Of a DNA stretch of 64,000 bases, positions 16,148-26,643 are shown one piece after another. The position numbers and the translations under genes are program-made. Numbering within the stretch: the first letter of the stretch is position 1; each line of letters opens with the position of its first letter. A model generated the notes under the pieces. That model did not search any database, was not told the origin of the DNA, and was given only the letters and a program-made list of their open reading frames with translations. The stretch covers positions 1 to 64,000 of the forward strand of contig CAWIUF010000025.1 of the NCBI GenBank assembly GCA_963839095.1, in the 5' to 3' direction. Origin of the DNA: Palsa-504 sp963839095. Its GTDB lineage: Bacteria; Actinomycetota; Actinomycetes; Streptosporangiales; Streptosporangiaceae.

Positions 16148-17300
16148 GGCCGTCAAAAGCGTCCTGCGCGAGCAGAAAATCGAGCTGCCGTCCTGGGCGT
16201 TCGGCAACTCCGGCACCCGGTTCAAGGTGTTCGCCCAGCCGGGCGTACCGCGCAACCCGTACGAGAAAATCGCCGATGCGGCCCAGGTGCACGCCTTCAC
16301 CGGGGTCGCGCCGTCGATGGCGCTGCACATCCCGTGGGACGCGGTGGACAGCTACGCCGACCTGGGCGCCGCGGCGGCCGCGGCCGGGCTGCGGCTCGGC
16401 ACGGTCAACGCCAACGTCTTCCAGGACAACGACTACAAGCTGGGCAGCGTTACCAACCCGGATCCCGCGGTGCGCCGCAAGGCGCTGGACCACCTGTTCG
16501 AGTGCATCGAGGTGATGAACCAGACCGGTTCGCGCGACCTCAAGCTGTGGTTCTCCGACGGCACCAACTATCCCGGCCAGGACAGCATCTCGGCCCGGCA
16601 GGACCGGCTGGCGGAGGCGCTAGCCGCGACGTACGCACGGCTGACCGGCGGCCAGCGGCTGATCCTGGAGTACAAGCTGTTCGAGCCGGCCTTCTACACC
16701 ACGGACGTGCCGGATTGGGGCACCTCCTACGCGCACTGCCTCCAGCTCGGCGAGCGGGCCAAGGTGTGCGTGGACACCGGCCACCACGCGCCCGGGACCA
16801 ACATCGAATTCATCGTGGCGTTCCTGCTGCGGGCGGGCAAGCTCGGCGCCTTCGATTTCAACTCCCGGTTCTACGCCGACGACGATCTCATCGTGGGCGC
16901 GGCCGATCCGTTCCAGCTGTTCCGCATCTTGTTCGAGGTCCGGCTCGGTGCCGGGTTCGCCCCCGAGACACCGATCGCCTTCATGCTCGACCAGTGCCAC
17001 AACATCGAACCCAAGATTCCCGGCCAGATCCGCTCGGTGATGAACGTGCAGGAGGCGACGGCCAAGGCTCTCCTGGTCGACACCGGCGCGCTGGCCGCCG
17101 CCCAGCAGGCCGGTGACGTGCTCGGCGCGCACGGCGTGCTGATGGACGCGTACAACACCGACGTCCGGCCGCTGCTGGCCGAGCTGCGCGCCGATCAGGG
17201 CCTGGACCCGGACCCGATGGCGGCCTACGCCCGTTCCGGCTACGCCGCGAAGATCGTGGCCGAGCGGGTCGGCGGCCAGCAGGCGGGCTGGGGCGCATGA
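16137..17300 (+). CDS. rhaI: L-rhamnose isomerase (Pseudomonas stutzeri type)
   Basis: The 387-residue TIM-barrel isomerase converts L-rhamnose to L-rhamnulose with a divalent metal. Recognisable segments are KLWFSDGTNYPGQD, the metal/substrate region ILEYKLFEPAFYTTDVPDWG, VCVDTGHHAPGTNIE and FDFNSRFYADDDLIVGAADP. The length and these motifs point to the RhaI class, not the enterobacterial RhaA class. It overlaps the mutarotase by 11 bases and shares ATGA with the next gene. Confidence is high because all pathway partners are adjacent. Confidence 0.93.
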   Translation: MDREAVKSVLREQKIELPSWAFGNSGTRFKVFAQPGVPRNPYEKIADAAQVHAFTGVAPSMALHIPWDAVDSYADLGAAAAAAGLRLGTVNANVFQDNDYKLGSVTNPDPAVRRKALDHLFECIEVMNQTGSRDLKLWFSDGTNYPGQDSISARQDRLAEALAATYARLTGGQRLILEYKLFEPAFYTTDVPDWGTSYAHCLQLGERAKVCVDTGHHAPGTNIEFIVAFLLRAGKLGAFDFNSRFYADDDLIVGAADPFQLFRILFEVRLGAGFAPETPIAFMLDQCHNIEPKIPGQIRSVMNVQEATAKALLVDTGALAAAQQAGDVLGAHGVLMDAYNTDVRPLLAELRADQGLDPDPMAAYARSGYAAKIVAERVGGQQAGWGA

Positions 17301-19336
17301 GCGTCGTCGAGGAGCTCATCGCGCGGTCGAACCGGCTGGGCGCCGACCCGCGCAACACGAACTACGCGGGCGGCAACACCTCGGCCAAGGGCACCGCCCC
17401 CGATCCGGTCACCGGCGAGCAGGCCGAGCTGATGTGGGTCAAGGGCTCGGGGGGCGACCTGGGCACGCTGACCCCGGACGGGCTGGCCGTGCTGCGCCTG
17501 GACCGGCTCCGCGCGCTGACCGGGGTGTACCCCGGGGTCGAGCGCGAGGACGAGATGGTCGCCGCGTTCGACTTCTGCCTGCACGGAAAAGGAGGCGCGG
17601 CGCCGTCGATCGACACGGCCATGCACGGGCTGGTCGACGCGGGGCACGTCGACCACCTGCACCCGGACGCGGGCATCGCGCTGGCCACCGCGCGGGACGG
17701 CGAGGCGCTGACCAAGGCCTGCTTCGGCGACCGGGTGGCCTGGGTGCCGTGGCGCCGGCCCGGTTTCCAGCTCGGCCTGGACATCGCGCAGGTCCGGCGG
17801 GACCACCCGGAGGCCATCGGGGTGATCCTGGGCGGCCACGGCATCACCGCCTGGGGTCAGACCAGTAACGAGTGCGAGGCCCGGTCGCTGGAGATCATCG
17901 CCACCGCGCAGCGGTACCTGGACGAGCACGGGAACGCCGAGCCGTTCGGTCCGGTGGTCGCCGCGCCGCTGCCCGCGGCGGACCGCCGGGCGCGGGCGGC
18001 CCGGCTGGCCCCGCTGATCCGGGGCCTGGCGTCGGCCGACCGGCGGCAGGTCGGGCACTTCACCGACTCCCCCGCCGTGCTGGACTTCCTGGCCCGGACC
18101 CGGCATCCGGAGCTGGCCGCGCTCGGCACCTCCTGCCCCGACCACTTCCTGCGCACCAAGGTGCGGCCGATGCTGCTCGACCTGCCGCCGGACGCGCCCG
18201 GCGAGGCGGCCGCGAGCCGGCTGCGCGAGCTGCACGCGGCCTACCGCGAGGACTACCGCGCCTACTACGAGCGGTACGCCGGCCCGGACACGCCGCCGAT
18301 GCGCGGCGCCGACCCGGCCATCGTCCTGGTGCCCGGGACCGGCATGTTCAGCTTCGGCGCGGACGCCCAGACCGCCCGGGTCGCCGGCGAGTTCTACCTG
18401 AACGCGATCAACGTGATGCGCGGCGCCGAGGCCGTCTCCGCCTACCAGCCGATCGGCGAGAGCGAGAAGTTCCGCATCGAGTACTGGGAGCTCGAGGAGG
18501 CCAAGCTGCGCCGCCGGCCGAAGCCCAGGCCGCTGGCAGGCCGGGTCGCGCTGGTCACCGGGGGCGGGTCGGGGATCGGCCGGGCCACCGCGCAGCGGCT
18601 CGCCGCCGAGGGCGCCTGCGTGGTGGTGGCCGACCGCGACGCCGCGGCGGCCGGCACGGTGGCTGGCGAGCTCGGCGCGGCCGCGCTGAGCCCCGGGGAC
18701 GTCGCCGTGGCGGCCACCGCCGACGTCACCGACGAGGGCGCGGTGGCGGCCGCGTTCGACGCGGCCGCGCTCGCCTTCGGCGGGGTCGACCTGGTGGTCA
18801 ACAACGCGGGCCTGTCGATCTCCAAGCCGCTGCTCGAGACCACCCTGGCCGACTGGGACATCCAGCACGACGTGATGGCCCGCGGCTCGTTCCTGGTCTC
18901 GCGCCAGGCCGCCCGGGTCCTGGCCGACCAGGGCCTGGGCGGCGACATCATCTACATCTGCAGCAAGAACGCGGTCTTCGCCGGGCCGTCCAACGTGGCC
19001 TACGGAGCCGCCAAGGCCGACCAGGCGCACCAGGTCCGGCTGCTGGCCGCCGAGCTCGGCGGGATCGGCGTGCGGGTGAACGGGATCAACCCGGACGGGG
19101 TGGTGCGCGGCTCGGGGATCTTCTCCTCCGGCTGGGGGGCGCAGCGGGCCGCCGTGTACGGCGTGCCCGAGGAGGAGCTCGGCGCGTTCTACGCGCAGCG
19201 GACGCTGCTCAAGCGCGAGGTACTGCCGGAGCACGTGGCGGCGGCGGTGGCCGCGCTGTGCGCCGGCGACCTGTCGCTCACGACCGGCCTGCTCATCCCG
19301 GTCGATGCGGGGGTGGCGGCCGCCTTCCTGAGGTGA
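17297..19336 (+). CDS. rhaD: Bifunctional rhamnulose-1-phosphate aldolase / short-chain dehydrogenase
   Basis: A 679-residue fusion. Residues 1 to about 400 form a class II aldolase/adducin domain with the zinc-region HVDHLHPDA and GGHGITAWGQ. Residues from about 414 are an SDR domain with the NAD motif VTGGGSGIGRATAQ, the NNAG motif and the catalytic YGAAK. The first half splits rhamnulose-1-phosphate into dihydroxyacetone phosphate and L-lactaldehyde; the second half is thought to oxidise or reduce lactaldehyde. This corresponds to RhaEW of Bacillus and RhaD of Rhizobium. The start ATG overlaps the isomerase stop by four bases. Confidence 0.92.
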   Translation: MSVVEELIARSNRLGADPRNTNYAGGNTSAKGTAPDPVTGEQAELMWVKGSGGDLGTLTPDGLAVLRLDRLRALTGVYPGVEREDEMVAAFDFCLHGKGGAAPSIDTAMHGLVDAGHVDHLHPDAGIALATARDGEALTKACFGDRVAWVPWRRPGFQLGLDIAQVRRDHPEAIGVILGGHGITAWGQTSNECEARSLEIIATAQRYLDEHGNAEPFGPVVAAPLPAADRRARAARLAPLIRGLASADRRQVGHFTDSPAVLDFLARTRHPELAALGTSCPDHFLRTKVRPMLLDLPPDAPGEAAASRLRELHAAYREDYRAYYERYAGPDTPPMRGADPAIVLVPGTGMFSFGADAQTARVAGEFYLNAINVMRGAEAVSAYQPIGESEKFRIEYWELEEAKLRRRPKPRPLAGRVALVTGGGSGIGRATAQRLAAEGACVVVADRDAAAAGTVAGELGAAALSPGDVAVAATADVTDEGAVAAAFDAAALAFGGVDLVVNNAGLSISKPLLETTLADWDIQHDVMARGSFLVSRQAARVLADQGLGGDIIYICSKNAVFAGPSNVAYGAAKADQAHQVRLLAAELGGIGVRVNGINPDGVVRGSGIFSSGWGAQRAAVYGVPEEELGAFYAQRTLLKREVLPEHVAAAVAALCAGDLSLTTGLLIPVDAGVAAAFLR

Positions 19337-19391
19337 CAGAGCCTGAGATGACGGAGCCCTGAGATGATCGGACGATGACAGGCGGCGCCCG

Positions 19392-20813
19392 GTGAGCGGG
19401 CCGGTGACGGTGGCCGCAATCGACCTGGGCGCGTCCAGCGGGCGGGTGATGGCCGGGCGGGTGAGCGACGCGGGCGTCACGCTGCGCGAGGTGCACCGGT
19501 TCGGTAACGAGCCGGTGGTCGCCGGCGGCACGCTGTACTGGGACATCCTGCGCCTGCTGGCCAGCGTGCGGCACGGCCTGGAACTGGCGGCCCGCCAGTT
19601 CCCGCTGGCCGGCGTCGGCATCGACTCCTGGGGCGTGGACTACGGGCTGCTCGACGAGACGGGCGCGCTGCTCGGGAACCCTGTGCATTACCGTGACGCG
19701 CGTACCGACGGGATCCGGATCCCGGTCCCGGCCAGCGACCTCTACGCCGTGACCGGGATCCAGCACCTGCCGTTCAACACGATCTACCAGCTCGCCGCGA
19801 CGCCCATGCTCCGGCACGCCCGGACCATGCTGCTGATCCCCGACCTGCTGGCGTACTGGCTCACCGGGCAGGCCGGGGCCGAGATCACCAACGCCTCCAC
19901 CACCTCGCTGTTCGACGTGCGCGCCCAGGCCTGGGCCACCGGGCTGATCCGGCAGGCCGGGCTCCCGCCGCGCATCTTCCCGCCGCTGCGCCGGCCGGGC
20001 GACGTGATCGGCCCGGTCACGGGACCGAACGGGGTGGGCTCCGAGCTTCCGCTCATCGCCGTCGGCTCTCATGACACGGCGTCGGCCGTGGCGGGTGTCC
20101 CGGCCGGCGGGCCGGATTTCGCCTATATCTCCTCCGGCACCTGGTCGCTGGCCGGAGTGGAACTGGACGCCCCGGTGCTGACCGAGGCGAGCCGCGCGGC
20201 CAACTTCACCAACGAGACCGGGGTCGACGGCACGATCCGCTTCCTGCGCAACGTGATGGGACTGTGGCTGCTGCAGGAGAGCCTGCGGGGCTGGCCCGAT
20301 GCCTCGCTCGAGTCCCTGCTCGGCGAGGCGGCGCGGCTGCCGCCGCTGCGGTACTTGGTCGACCCGGACGACCCGGTGTTCCTGCCGCCCGGTGACATGC
20401 CCGGCCGGATCGCCGCCTGGCTGGGCGCTCGCGGCGACGCCGCCCCGGCCGGCCCGGCCGAGACCGTGCGCTGCATCCTGGACAGCCTGGCGCTGGCCTA
20501 CCGGCACGCGATCACCCAGGCGCAGGCGCTGTCCGGGCGGCACGCGGACGTGGTGCACATCGTCGGCGGCGGGTCCCGCAACGCACTGCTGTGCCAGCTC
20601 ACCGCCGACGCCACCGGCCTGCCGGTGGTGGCCGGCCCGGCCGAGGCCACCTGCTTCGGCAACGTGCTGGTCCAGGCGCGCGCGCTCGGCGCCGCGCCCG
20701 GCGACCTGGCCGGAATGCGCGCGCTGATCCGCTCGGCCGAGCCGCTGCGGGCCTTTTCCCCGGCGGGAAGCACCGCGGACTGGGCGGCCGCCGAAGCGAG
20801 AATCAGGGCCTGA
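19392..20813 (+). CDS. rhaB: L-rhamnulokinase
   Basis: The 473-residue FGGY-family kinase phosphorylates L-rhamnulose at C1 with ATP. Diagnostic segments are the N-terminal phosphate-1 loop AAIDLGASSGRVMAG, GVGIDSWGVDYGLLDETG, VGSHDTASAVAGVP and SSGTWSLAGVEL, plus the C-terminal HIVGGGSRNALLCQLTADAT. The GTG at 19392 is chosen because the ATG at 19376 runs into a stop after six codons. A 55-base gap containing a short repeated CCTGAGATGA separates it from rhaD. It closes the pathway and the operon. Confidence 0.92.
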   Translation: MSGPVTVAAIDLGASSGRVMAGRVSDAGVTLREVHRFGNEPVVAGGTLYWDILRLLASVRHGLELAARQFPLAGVGIDSWGVDYGLLDETGALLGNPVHYRDARTDGIRIPVPASDLYAVTGIQHLPFNTIYQLAATPMLRHARTMLLIPDLLAYWLTGQAGAEITNASTTSLFDVRAQAWATGLIRQAGLPPRIFPPLRRPGDVIGPVTGPNGVGSELPLIAVGSHDTASAVAGVPAGGPDFAYISSGTWSLAGVELDAPVLTEASRAANFTNETGVDGTIRFLRNVMGLWLLQESLRGWPDASLESLLGEAARLPPLRYLVDPDDPVFLPPGDMPGRIAAWLGARGDAAPAGPAETVRCILDSLALAYRHAITQAQALSGRHADVVHIVGGGSRNALLCQLTADATGLPVVAGPAEATCFGNVLVQARALGAAPGDLAGMRALIRSAEPLRAFSPAGSTADWAAAEARIRA

Positions 20814-21408
20814 CCGGTTCGCCGGCCAGCCAGGCGGCGCCGCGCTCGTACAGGCGCTCGGTCGCGGGCCCGCGCACGCCCGGCATGTCGGGCTTGACCG
20901 GGTAGCCGACCCGGACCTGCAGGTAGGCCAGGTGCCGGTAGCCCTCGGGGAAGCGGGCGAGCAGCTCGGGATCCAGGACGAGCGCGGCGCCCGGGTCGAC
21001 CGGGTCGATCCGGTCCTTCTCGTAGATGGGCTGGCGCAGCACCATCCCCCAGCGGCCGTCCCGTTTTTCCATGAAGTCGTAGAACCGGCCCAGGCAGCTC
21101 ACGTCGCACAGCACGCCCTCGACCTCGGCGCGCTGCATGATCGTCATCCGGGTCTGCGCGATGGCCCGCGTCCCGTTCAGCGTGATCCGGCAGCCGCCGG
21201 TGAAGTGCAGGATGTTCACGCCCCGGGCGACGCCTTCGGCGCTGACCCGGATGAAGTCTTCCTTGGGCCCCTGGAACCAGGTGGCCATCATGTAGCCGTC
21301 GTCGTGCCAGCAGTCCCGGAAGGCCTCCCAGTCCCCGGAGTCCCGGGCGCTGGCCCAGGTCTCGACGACATCCCGGATGGCGAGGCGATCAGCAAGCGAG
21401 GCGTCCAC
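20803..21408 (-). CDS. SnoaL-like (NTF2-fold) domain protein
   Basis: A 201-residue protein of the SnoaL_4/NTF2-like superfamily: an N-terminal helix LADRLAIRDVVETWASARDS, then GDWEAFRDCWHDDGYMMATW and a cone-shaped sheet ending around GRWGMVLRQPIYEKDRIDP. Members act as cyclases, isomerases or dehydratases, or as ligand-binding proteins; the substrate cannot be predicted. It overlaps the rhaB 3' end tail-to-tail by 11 bases and diverges from the DSD1-like gene. The extra C-terminal 50 residues are longer than a minimal NTF2 fold. Confidence 0.75.
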   Translation of the reverse strand: MDASLADRLAIRDVVETWASARDSGDWEAFRDCWHDDGYMMATWFQGPKEDFIRVSAEGVARGVNILHFTGGCRITLNGTRAIAQTRMTIMQRAEVEGVLCDVSCLGRFYDFMEKRDGRWGMVLRQPIYEKDRIDPVDPGAALVLDPELLARFPEGYRHLAYLQVRVGYPVKPDMPGVRGPATERLYERGAAWLAGEPVRP

Positions 21409-21471
21409 CCTGCGACGCTAGTGCATGGGGGGTGGCGGGCACCAAACCCGTTCGGCATTAATGTGATCTTC

Positions 21472-22490
21472 GTGCCTGTCCCTTGCAATCTGGCCGAGCT
21501 GCAGACCCCCGCCCCGCTGGTGGACGCCGGCCTCCTGGCGGCCAACCTGGCCCGGATGGCCCAGGCGTGGCCGGGCGAGCGGCTGCGGCCCCACGTCAAG
21601 GCGCACAAGTGCACCGAATTGGCCCGCCAGCAGCGCGCCAGCGGTCATCCCGGGTTCACCTGCGCCACCATCCGGGAGGTCGAGGGGATGGCGGCGGCCG
21701 GGCTGGGCCAGGATCTCCTGCTGGCCAACGAGGTGCTCGACGCGTCCCGCCTCGGCGTCCTGGTGGCGGCCGGGGCCCGGGTGACGGTGGCGGTGGACTC
21801 GCCGGCCACCGTGGACGCCGCCCGGCGGGCCGGGCTGCGCGAGGTCCTGGTCGACGTCAACGTCGGGCTGCCCCGCTGCGGCTGCGCGCCGGAGGACGCC
21901 GGCTCCCTGGCCGACCTGGCCCGCGGCGCCGGCCTGGACGTGCGGGGGGTGATGGGCTACGAGGGGCACACCATGATGGTGGGCGACCGGGACGACCGGG
22001 CCCGCCAGGTCGCCAAGAGCATGGCCCTGCTCGAACGCGCCCACGACCGGCCGGAGGGCCGGTGCGCTCGGCCGGGGGAACCGGCAGCTGGGACCTCAAC
22101 GCCTCGGCCACCGAGCTGCAGGCCGGCTCCTACGCCCTGATGGACACCGCCTACGCCGCCATCGGCGTGCCGTTCGGGCAGGCCCTGAGCATCCTGGCCA
22201 CCGTGATCTCGGTCAGCCCGAAGGGCTGGGCGGTGGCCGACTGCGGGCTGAAGGCGCTCGGGATGGACCACGGCAACCCGTCACTGGCCGACGGCTCGGC
22301 CGTGTGGTACTGCTCCGACGAGCACGTCGTGTTCTCGCCGCCCGAGGGCGGGTCGCTGCCCGCGGTGGGCGACCAGGTCCGGGTGCTGCCCGCCCACGTC
22401 GATCCCACCGTGGCCTACCACGAGCGCCTGTACCTGACCGAGGGCGACCGGGTCCTGGAGGCGTGGCCGGTGGACCTGCGCGGCTGGTGA
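21472..22490 (+). CDS. DSD1-like PLP-dependent D-threonine aldolase/D-serine dehydratase family (one frameshift)
   Basis: The first frame gives an alanine-racemase-like PLP barrel: LQTPAPLVDAGLLAANL, then RLRPHVKAHKCTELARQQ, where the lysine of HxKxHK binds PLP, and VRGVMGYEGHTM. The second frame resumes with SAGGTGSWDLNASATELQAG and the DSD1_SNF2-like C-terminal domain, including WAVADCGLKALGMDHGNP and DEHVVF. The join is near 22045-22070 and the total length is 3n+2, so at least one base is missing or two are extra. Substrate is probably a beta-hydroxy D-amino acid. The GTG at 21472 is preferred; another in-frame GTG lies at 21463. Confidence 0.72.
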
Positions 22491-22531
22491 GCCGGCCCGG
22501 AAATGTCATTGGCCGCGGTCATGATGGCCCC

Positions 22532-23263
22532 ATGACGGACAGCGGGGAGTTCGACACCCGTCCGGTCCGGGCCTTCCTCCCCGGACCGGACGTACGGGCC
22601 GACGAGTCCGCGTGGCCCGCCAGCGTGCCGGCCATGGCCCAGCTGCTGCGGGAAGGGCTGGAGATTCCCGCCGGGCTGACCGTGCTGGTGGGCGAGAACG
22701 GCTCGGGGAAGTCGACCATCGTGGAGGCGCTGGCGGAGGCCTACGGGCTGAACCCGCAGGGTGGCTCGGCACTGGCCCAGTCGTTCCGGATCCGGCCGAG
22801 CGAGCCGGGCGTCGGCCGGGACCTGACCGTGGTCCGCGGGCTGCGGCCGCGCTGGTCGTACTTCCTGCGCGCCGACACGATGAGCCAGCTCTACACCTAC
22901 CTGGAGCAGCACCCGGGCCGCCGGCCCGAGCGGCTGCACGAGCTGAGCCACGGCGAGGGTTTCCTGGAGATCTTGCGGACCCGGGTGAACGAGACCGGTT
23001 TCTACCTGATGGACGAACCGGACGCGCCGCTGTCCTTCACCGCCTCGCTCGGGCTGGCGGCGCTGCTGCACGACCTGGTGGCGGCCGGGTCCCAGATCAT
23101 CGTGGCCACCCACTCCCCCGTCGTCGCCGCGATCCCCGGTGCCCGCCTGCTCGAGCTGGGGCCGTGGGGTATCCAGCCGGCCACCTGGGACGACCTCGAC
23201 CTGGTGGTGTCGTGGCGGCAGTTCATGCGCGACCCGCAGTTCTTCTTCCGGCACCTGCTCTGA
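22532..23263 (+). CDS. AAA/ABC-type ATPase
   Basis: A 243-residue stand-alone ATPase. Walker A is GENGSGKSTIVEALAEAYGL near residue 52; LHELSHGEGFLEIL resembles an ABC signature; Walker B is GFYLMDEPDAPLS with the catalytic Glu; IIVATHSPVVAAIPGARLLE contains the switch histidine. It lacks transmembrane partners nearby. Such small proteins are usually annotated AAA family ATPase and resemble the nucleotide-binding core of SMC/OLD-type enzymes. Its role is unknown. It starts 41 bases after the DSD1-like gene. Confidence 0.78.
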   Translation: MTDSGEFDTRPVRAFLPGPDVRADESAWPASVPAMAQLLREGLEIPAGLTVLVGENGSGKSTIVEALAEAYGLNPQGGSALAQSFRIRPSEPGVGRDLTVVRGLRPRWSYFLRADTMSQLYTYLEQHPGRRPERLHELSHGEGFLEILRTRVNETGFYLMDEPDAPLSFTASLGLAALLHDLVAAGSQIIVATHSPVVAAIPGARLLELGPWGIQPATWDDLDLVVSWRQFMRDPQFFFRHLL

Positions 23264-23278
23264 GGTCCGGGCCCCGGT

Positions 23279-24671
23279 TCAGGCGGCGCAGCCGTACATC
23301 GGGTCGGCGGCCTGCACCAGCAGGCCGCCGGGGACCGGTACGGGCGGCGACGAGACGAAGGCCGGCATCTGCGCCTGCCAGGCGAGCCGGCCGGTGGCCA
23401 CCTGGTAGGCGCGCAGCGGAGCGGCAGCTCCGGGGGTAGCGGGTTCGCCGGACAGGATCGCCTCCGCCCCGGCCGCGGCGAGCGGCAGGTAGCTCTCGGA
23501 CGGGCCGGACAGGGAATCCCGCCACCGGACCCGGCCGGTCACCGCGTCGCGGGCGACCAGCGCGGGATGGTCCTGGCCCTCGATGCCGACGACGCTGGTG
23601 CCGGTGACCAGCGGGAGCGTGCCCTGGCCGACGTAGATGCCCGCGTGCCAGCGCGGGCGGCCGGTGCGCAGGTCGAGCAGGTACAGCCGGCGTGGGTCGT
23701 AGGTCGCCACCGTCAGTCCGGACGGCCCGGCCGCCAGGACGCTGGCCGCCGCGCCCGGGTCGGTCGCGGGCGCCGGCGGGTCGAAGCGCCAGGCGACGCG
23801 GCCGGTGGCGGGGACGACGGCGGTCAGCGTGTTCGGTATCGAGGGACCCGAGGTCGTGCTGGTGACCACGAGCAGGCCGCCCGCTAGCTGGAACGCAGGG
23901 TCGTGCGACACGCCCGGGGTGGCGGCCCAGCGGGGACGGCCGGTGCGGGCGTCGTAGCCGGTCAGGTGGCCGTTCAGGCCGTAGATCACCACGGCGCCGG
24001 CGGCGGTCAGGGCGGGCGAGGCGGCGGTGCGGACCCGCCAGCGGACGTGGCCATCGGCCAGGTTCACGACCTGGAGGCCCTGCCCGATGACGGCCATGGC
24101 CAGGCCGCCGTCGGCGGTGCGGGCCTGGCTGCCGAGCAGGCCCTGAGCGGGCAGGCGCAGCGACCAGCGGACCGCGCCGGTAGCGGCGTCCAGCCCGGTC
24201 AGCCGGGCGTGGTTGCTGACCTGATCGGTGAGCACGGCGACCAGGGCGCCCGACCGCCACAGGCCGTAGACCGACTGCCCGCCGGCCCAGGACCAGAGCG
24301 GGTGCCCGTCGGCCAGGCGGAGGCCGTGCACGATCCCGTCCTGGGCGAGCACCGCCACCGGGCCGGCGGTTACCGGCGGGACCGCTCCGGCGAGGGAATT
24401 ATCCCTGGTCGCCAGCGGTGTCCGCCACCGGACTCGCCCGGTCCTGGTCACGTCGACCGCCCAGGCGTGCCGGGGCGGCGGCGTGGCGCAGGAGGCGGCG
24501 GGAACTGAGCGTGCCGACCAGGGCGTGCGTCGCGGGCGTGCCGGTTCCGGCGGGCGAGCCCGCTCTGGCCGGCGAGCCGTTTCCGGCGGCCGGGGCGGTC
24601 GTGCTGCCGCAGGCCACCAGGGTCAGCGTGGAACCGGCCGCCAGCAGGAGGCGTGCCATGCCGGGCATCAT
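23279..24671 (-). CDS. PQQ-like beta-propeller lipoprotein (one frameshift)
   Basis: From 24671 one frame encodes a lipoprotein signal: MMPGMARLLLAAGSTLTLVA followed by the lipobox cysteine in LVACGS and a Ser/Thr/Pro tether. Near 24490-24530 the reading moves to a second frame that carries repeated PQQ-type blades (GRVRWRTPLATRDNS, DGHPLWSWAGG, GAVRWSLRLP, GHVRWRVRT, GRPRWAATPG, GRVAWRFDPP). Each blade has the G-x-x-x-W signature of BamB-like propellers. Total length is 3n+1, consistent with one inserted base. The protein would be tethered outside the membrane and probably acts as a scaffold or ligand-binding propeller. No partner gene is evident. It diverges from recQ. Confidence 0.72.
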
Positions 24672-24776
24672 GACCTTCAGACGCGGGGCGGCGGCCTGGC
24701 GTTGCGCCGCGGCCGTCACGGAATCATCACATCGTGGCGGACGGCGGTTGTCAGTGGCGGACCTTAGAATCGCGGC

Positions 24777-26643
24777 GTGGATGTGTCCCTGAGCGACGCG
24801 GCGGCCGAGAAGCTGCGGAGCGTCTACGGTTACGACTCCTTCCGCGGTCAGCAGCAGGAGATCATCGAGCACGTCTGCGCCGGCGGCGACGCGATCGCGC
24901 TGATGCCGACCGGCAGCGGCAAGTCGCTGTGCTACCAGATCCCCGCGCTGGTCCGCGAGGGCACCGGCGTGGTCATCTCGCCGCTCATCGCGCTGATGCA
25001 GGACCAGGTGGACGCGCTGAACGTGCTCGGCGTGCGGGCGGGCTTCCTCAACTCCTCGCAGGACCCCGACTCGCGCCGCGGCGTCGAGTACGCCTTCATG
25101 GACGGCAAGCTGGACCTGCTCTACCTGGCGCCGGAGCGGCTGCGCACCGAGTCCGCGCTGCAGCTGCTCGACCGCGGCACGGTCTCGCTGTTCGCCATCG
25201 ACGAGGCGCACTGCGTGGCCCAGTGGGGGCACGACTTCCGGCCCGATTACCTGGGCCTGTCGGTGCTGCACGAGCGGTGGCCGAAAGTACCCCGGATCGC
25301 GGTGACGGCCACCGCGACCGACCAGACCCGGGCGGAGATCGTCACGCGGCTGGCGCTGGACGGCGCCCGCCAGTTCGTGGCGAGCTTCGACCGGCCCAAC
25401 ATCCAGTACCGGATCGAGCCGAAGAACGAGCCGCGGCGCCAGCTGCTCCGGCTGCTGCGCACCGAGCACCCGGGCGAGGCGGGCATCGTGTACTGCCTGT
25501 CGCGGGCCTCGGTGGACAAGACGGCGGACTTCCTGGTCTCCGAGGGGATCCCGGCGCTGCCGTATCACGCCGGTCTCGACGCCCAGACCCGTTCGGTGAA
25601 CCAGTCGCGCTTCCTGCGTGAGGACGGGCTGGTCATGGTGGCCACGATCGCGTTCGGGATGGGCATCGACAAGCCCGATGTGCGGTTCGTGGCGCACCTG
25701 GACCTGCCCCGGTCGGTCGAGGGCTACTACCAGGAGACCGGGCGGGCGGGCCGGGACGGGCTGCCCGCCACCGCGTGGCTGGCCTACGGGCTGAACGACG
25801 TGGTGCAGCAGCGGCGGATGATCGACGACTCGGAGGGCGACCTCGCGCACCGGCGCCGGCTGGTGGCGCACCTGGACGCGATGCTGGCGCTGTGCGAGAC
25901 GGCCGGCTGCCCGGCGCGCGCAGATGCTGGCGTACTTCGGCGAGACCGGCGCGGCGCAGGCCTGCGGCAACTGCGATACGTGCCTGACGCCGCCTTCGGT
26001 CTGGGATGGCACCGTGGCGGCGCAGAAGCTGCTGTCCACCGTGGTCCGGCTGGGGCGGCTGGACGGGCCGTCGTTCGGCGCCGGGCAGCCGATCGACATC
26101 CTGCTCGGCCGGACGACGCCGAAGGTGTCCTCCTACGGGCATGACTCGCTGCCCGTGTTCGGCATCGGGACCGAGCTGAGCGAGGGCGAATGGCGGGGCG
26201 TGGTGCGCCAGCTGCTCGCCGGCGGGCTGCTCGCCGTCAAGGGCGATCACGGGACGCTGGACCTGACCGACCTGAGCTCGGAGGTGCTGCGCGGCGAGCG
26301 GCAGGTGATGTTCCGCCGGGACCCGCCCAAGGCCCCGGCTCTTCCCCGCAGCCGGCGTGGTTCCGGCGGTTCCGGGGCGGGTGCCGCGGCGGGACGGCCC
26401 GCCGCGGTGGAGCTGGCGCCGGAGGCGGAGGCGGTGTTCGAGCGGCTGCGGGCGTGGCGGACGTCGGTGGCCAAGGAACTCGGCATGCCGCCGTACGTGA
26501 TCTTCCACGACGCGACCCTGCGGCTCATCGCGGCTGCCCAGCCGTCTACGCTGGGCGAGCTGCGGCAGGTCAACGGGGTGGGCGACGCCAAGCTGGACAA
26601 GTACGGCCAGGCGGTGCTTGACGTTCTGGCCGACGGGCCCTGA
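24777..26643 (+). CDS. recQ: ATP-dependent DNA helicase RecQ (one frameshift)
   Basis: The helicase core has FRGQQQEIIE, Walker A MPTGSGKSLCYQ, DEAH (FAIDEAHCVAQWGHDFR), the Q-patch and motif VI QETGRAGRDG. The zinc site follows: LCETAGC, then ACGNCDTC in the next frame. An RQC winged helix and a C-terminal HRDC domain (FERLRAWRTSVAKELGMPPY) complete the standard RecQ layout. The frame changes at the CCC run at 25910-25912. Removing one C gives the expected zinc-region reading Cys-Arg-Arg-Ala-Gln-Met-Leu, and total length is 3n+1. RecQ unwinds recombination and fork intermediates. The break may be a sequencing insertion. Confidence 0.88.

Noticed and set aside
17240..19621. 793-codon minus-strand frame opposite rhaD
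   Set aside because: It has no domain similarity and lies entirely antisense to a well-supported bifunctional enzyme.
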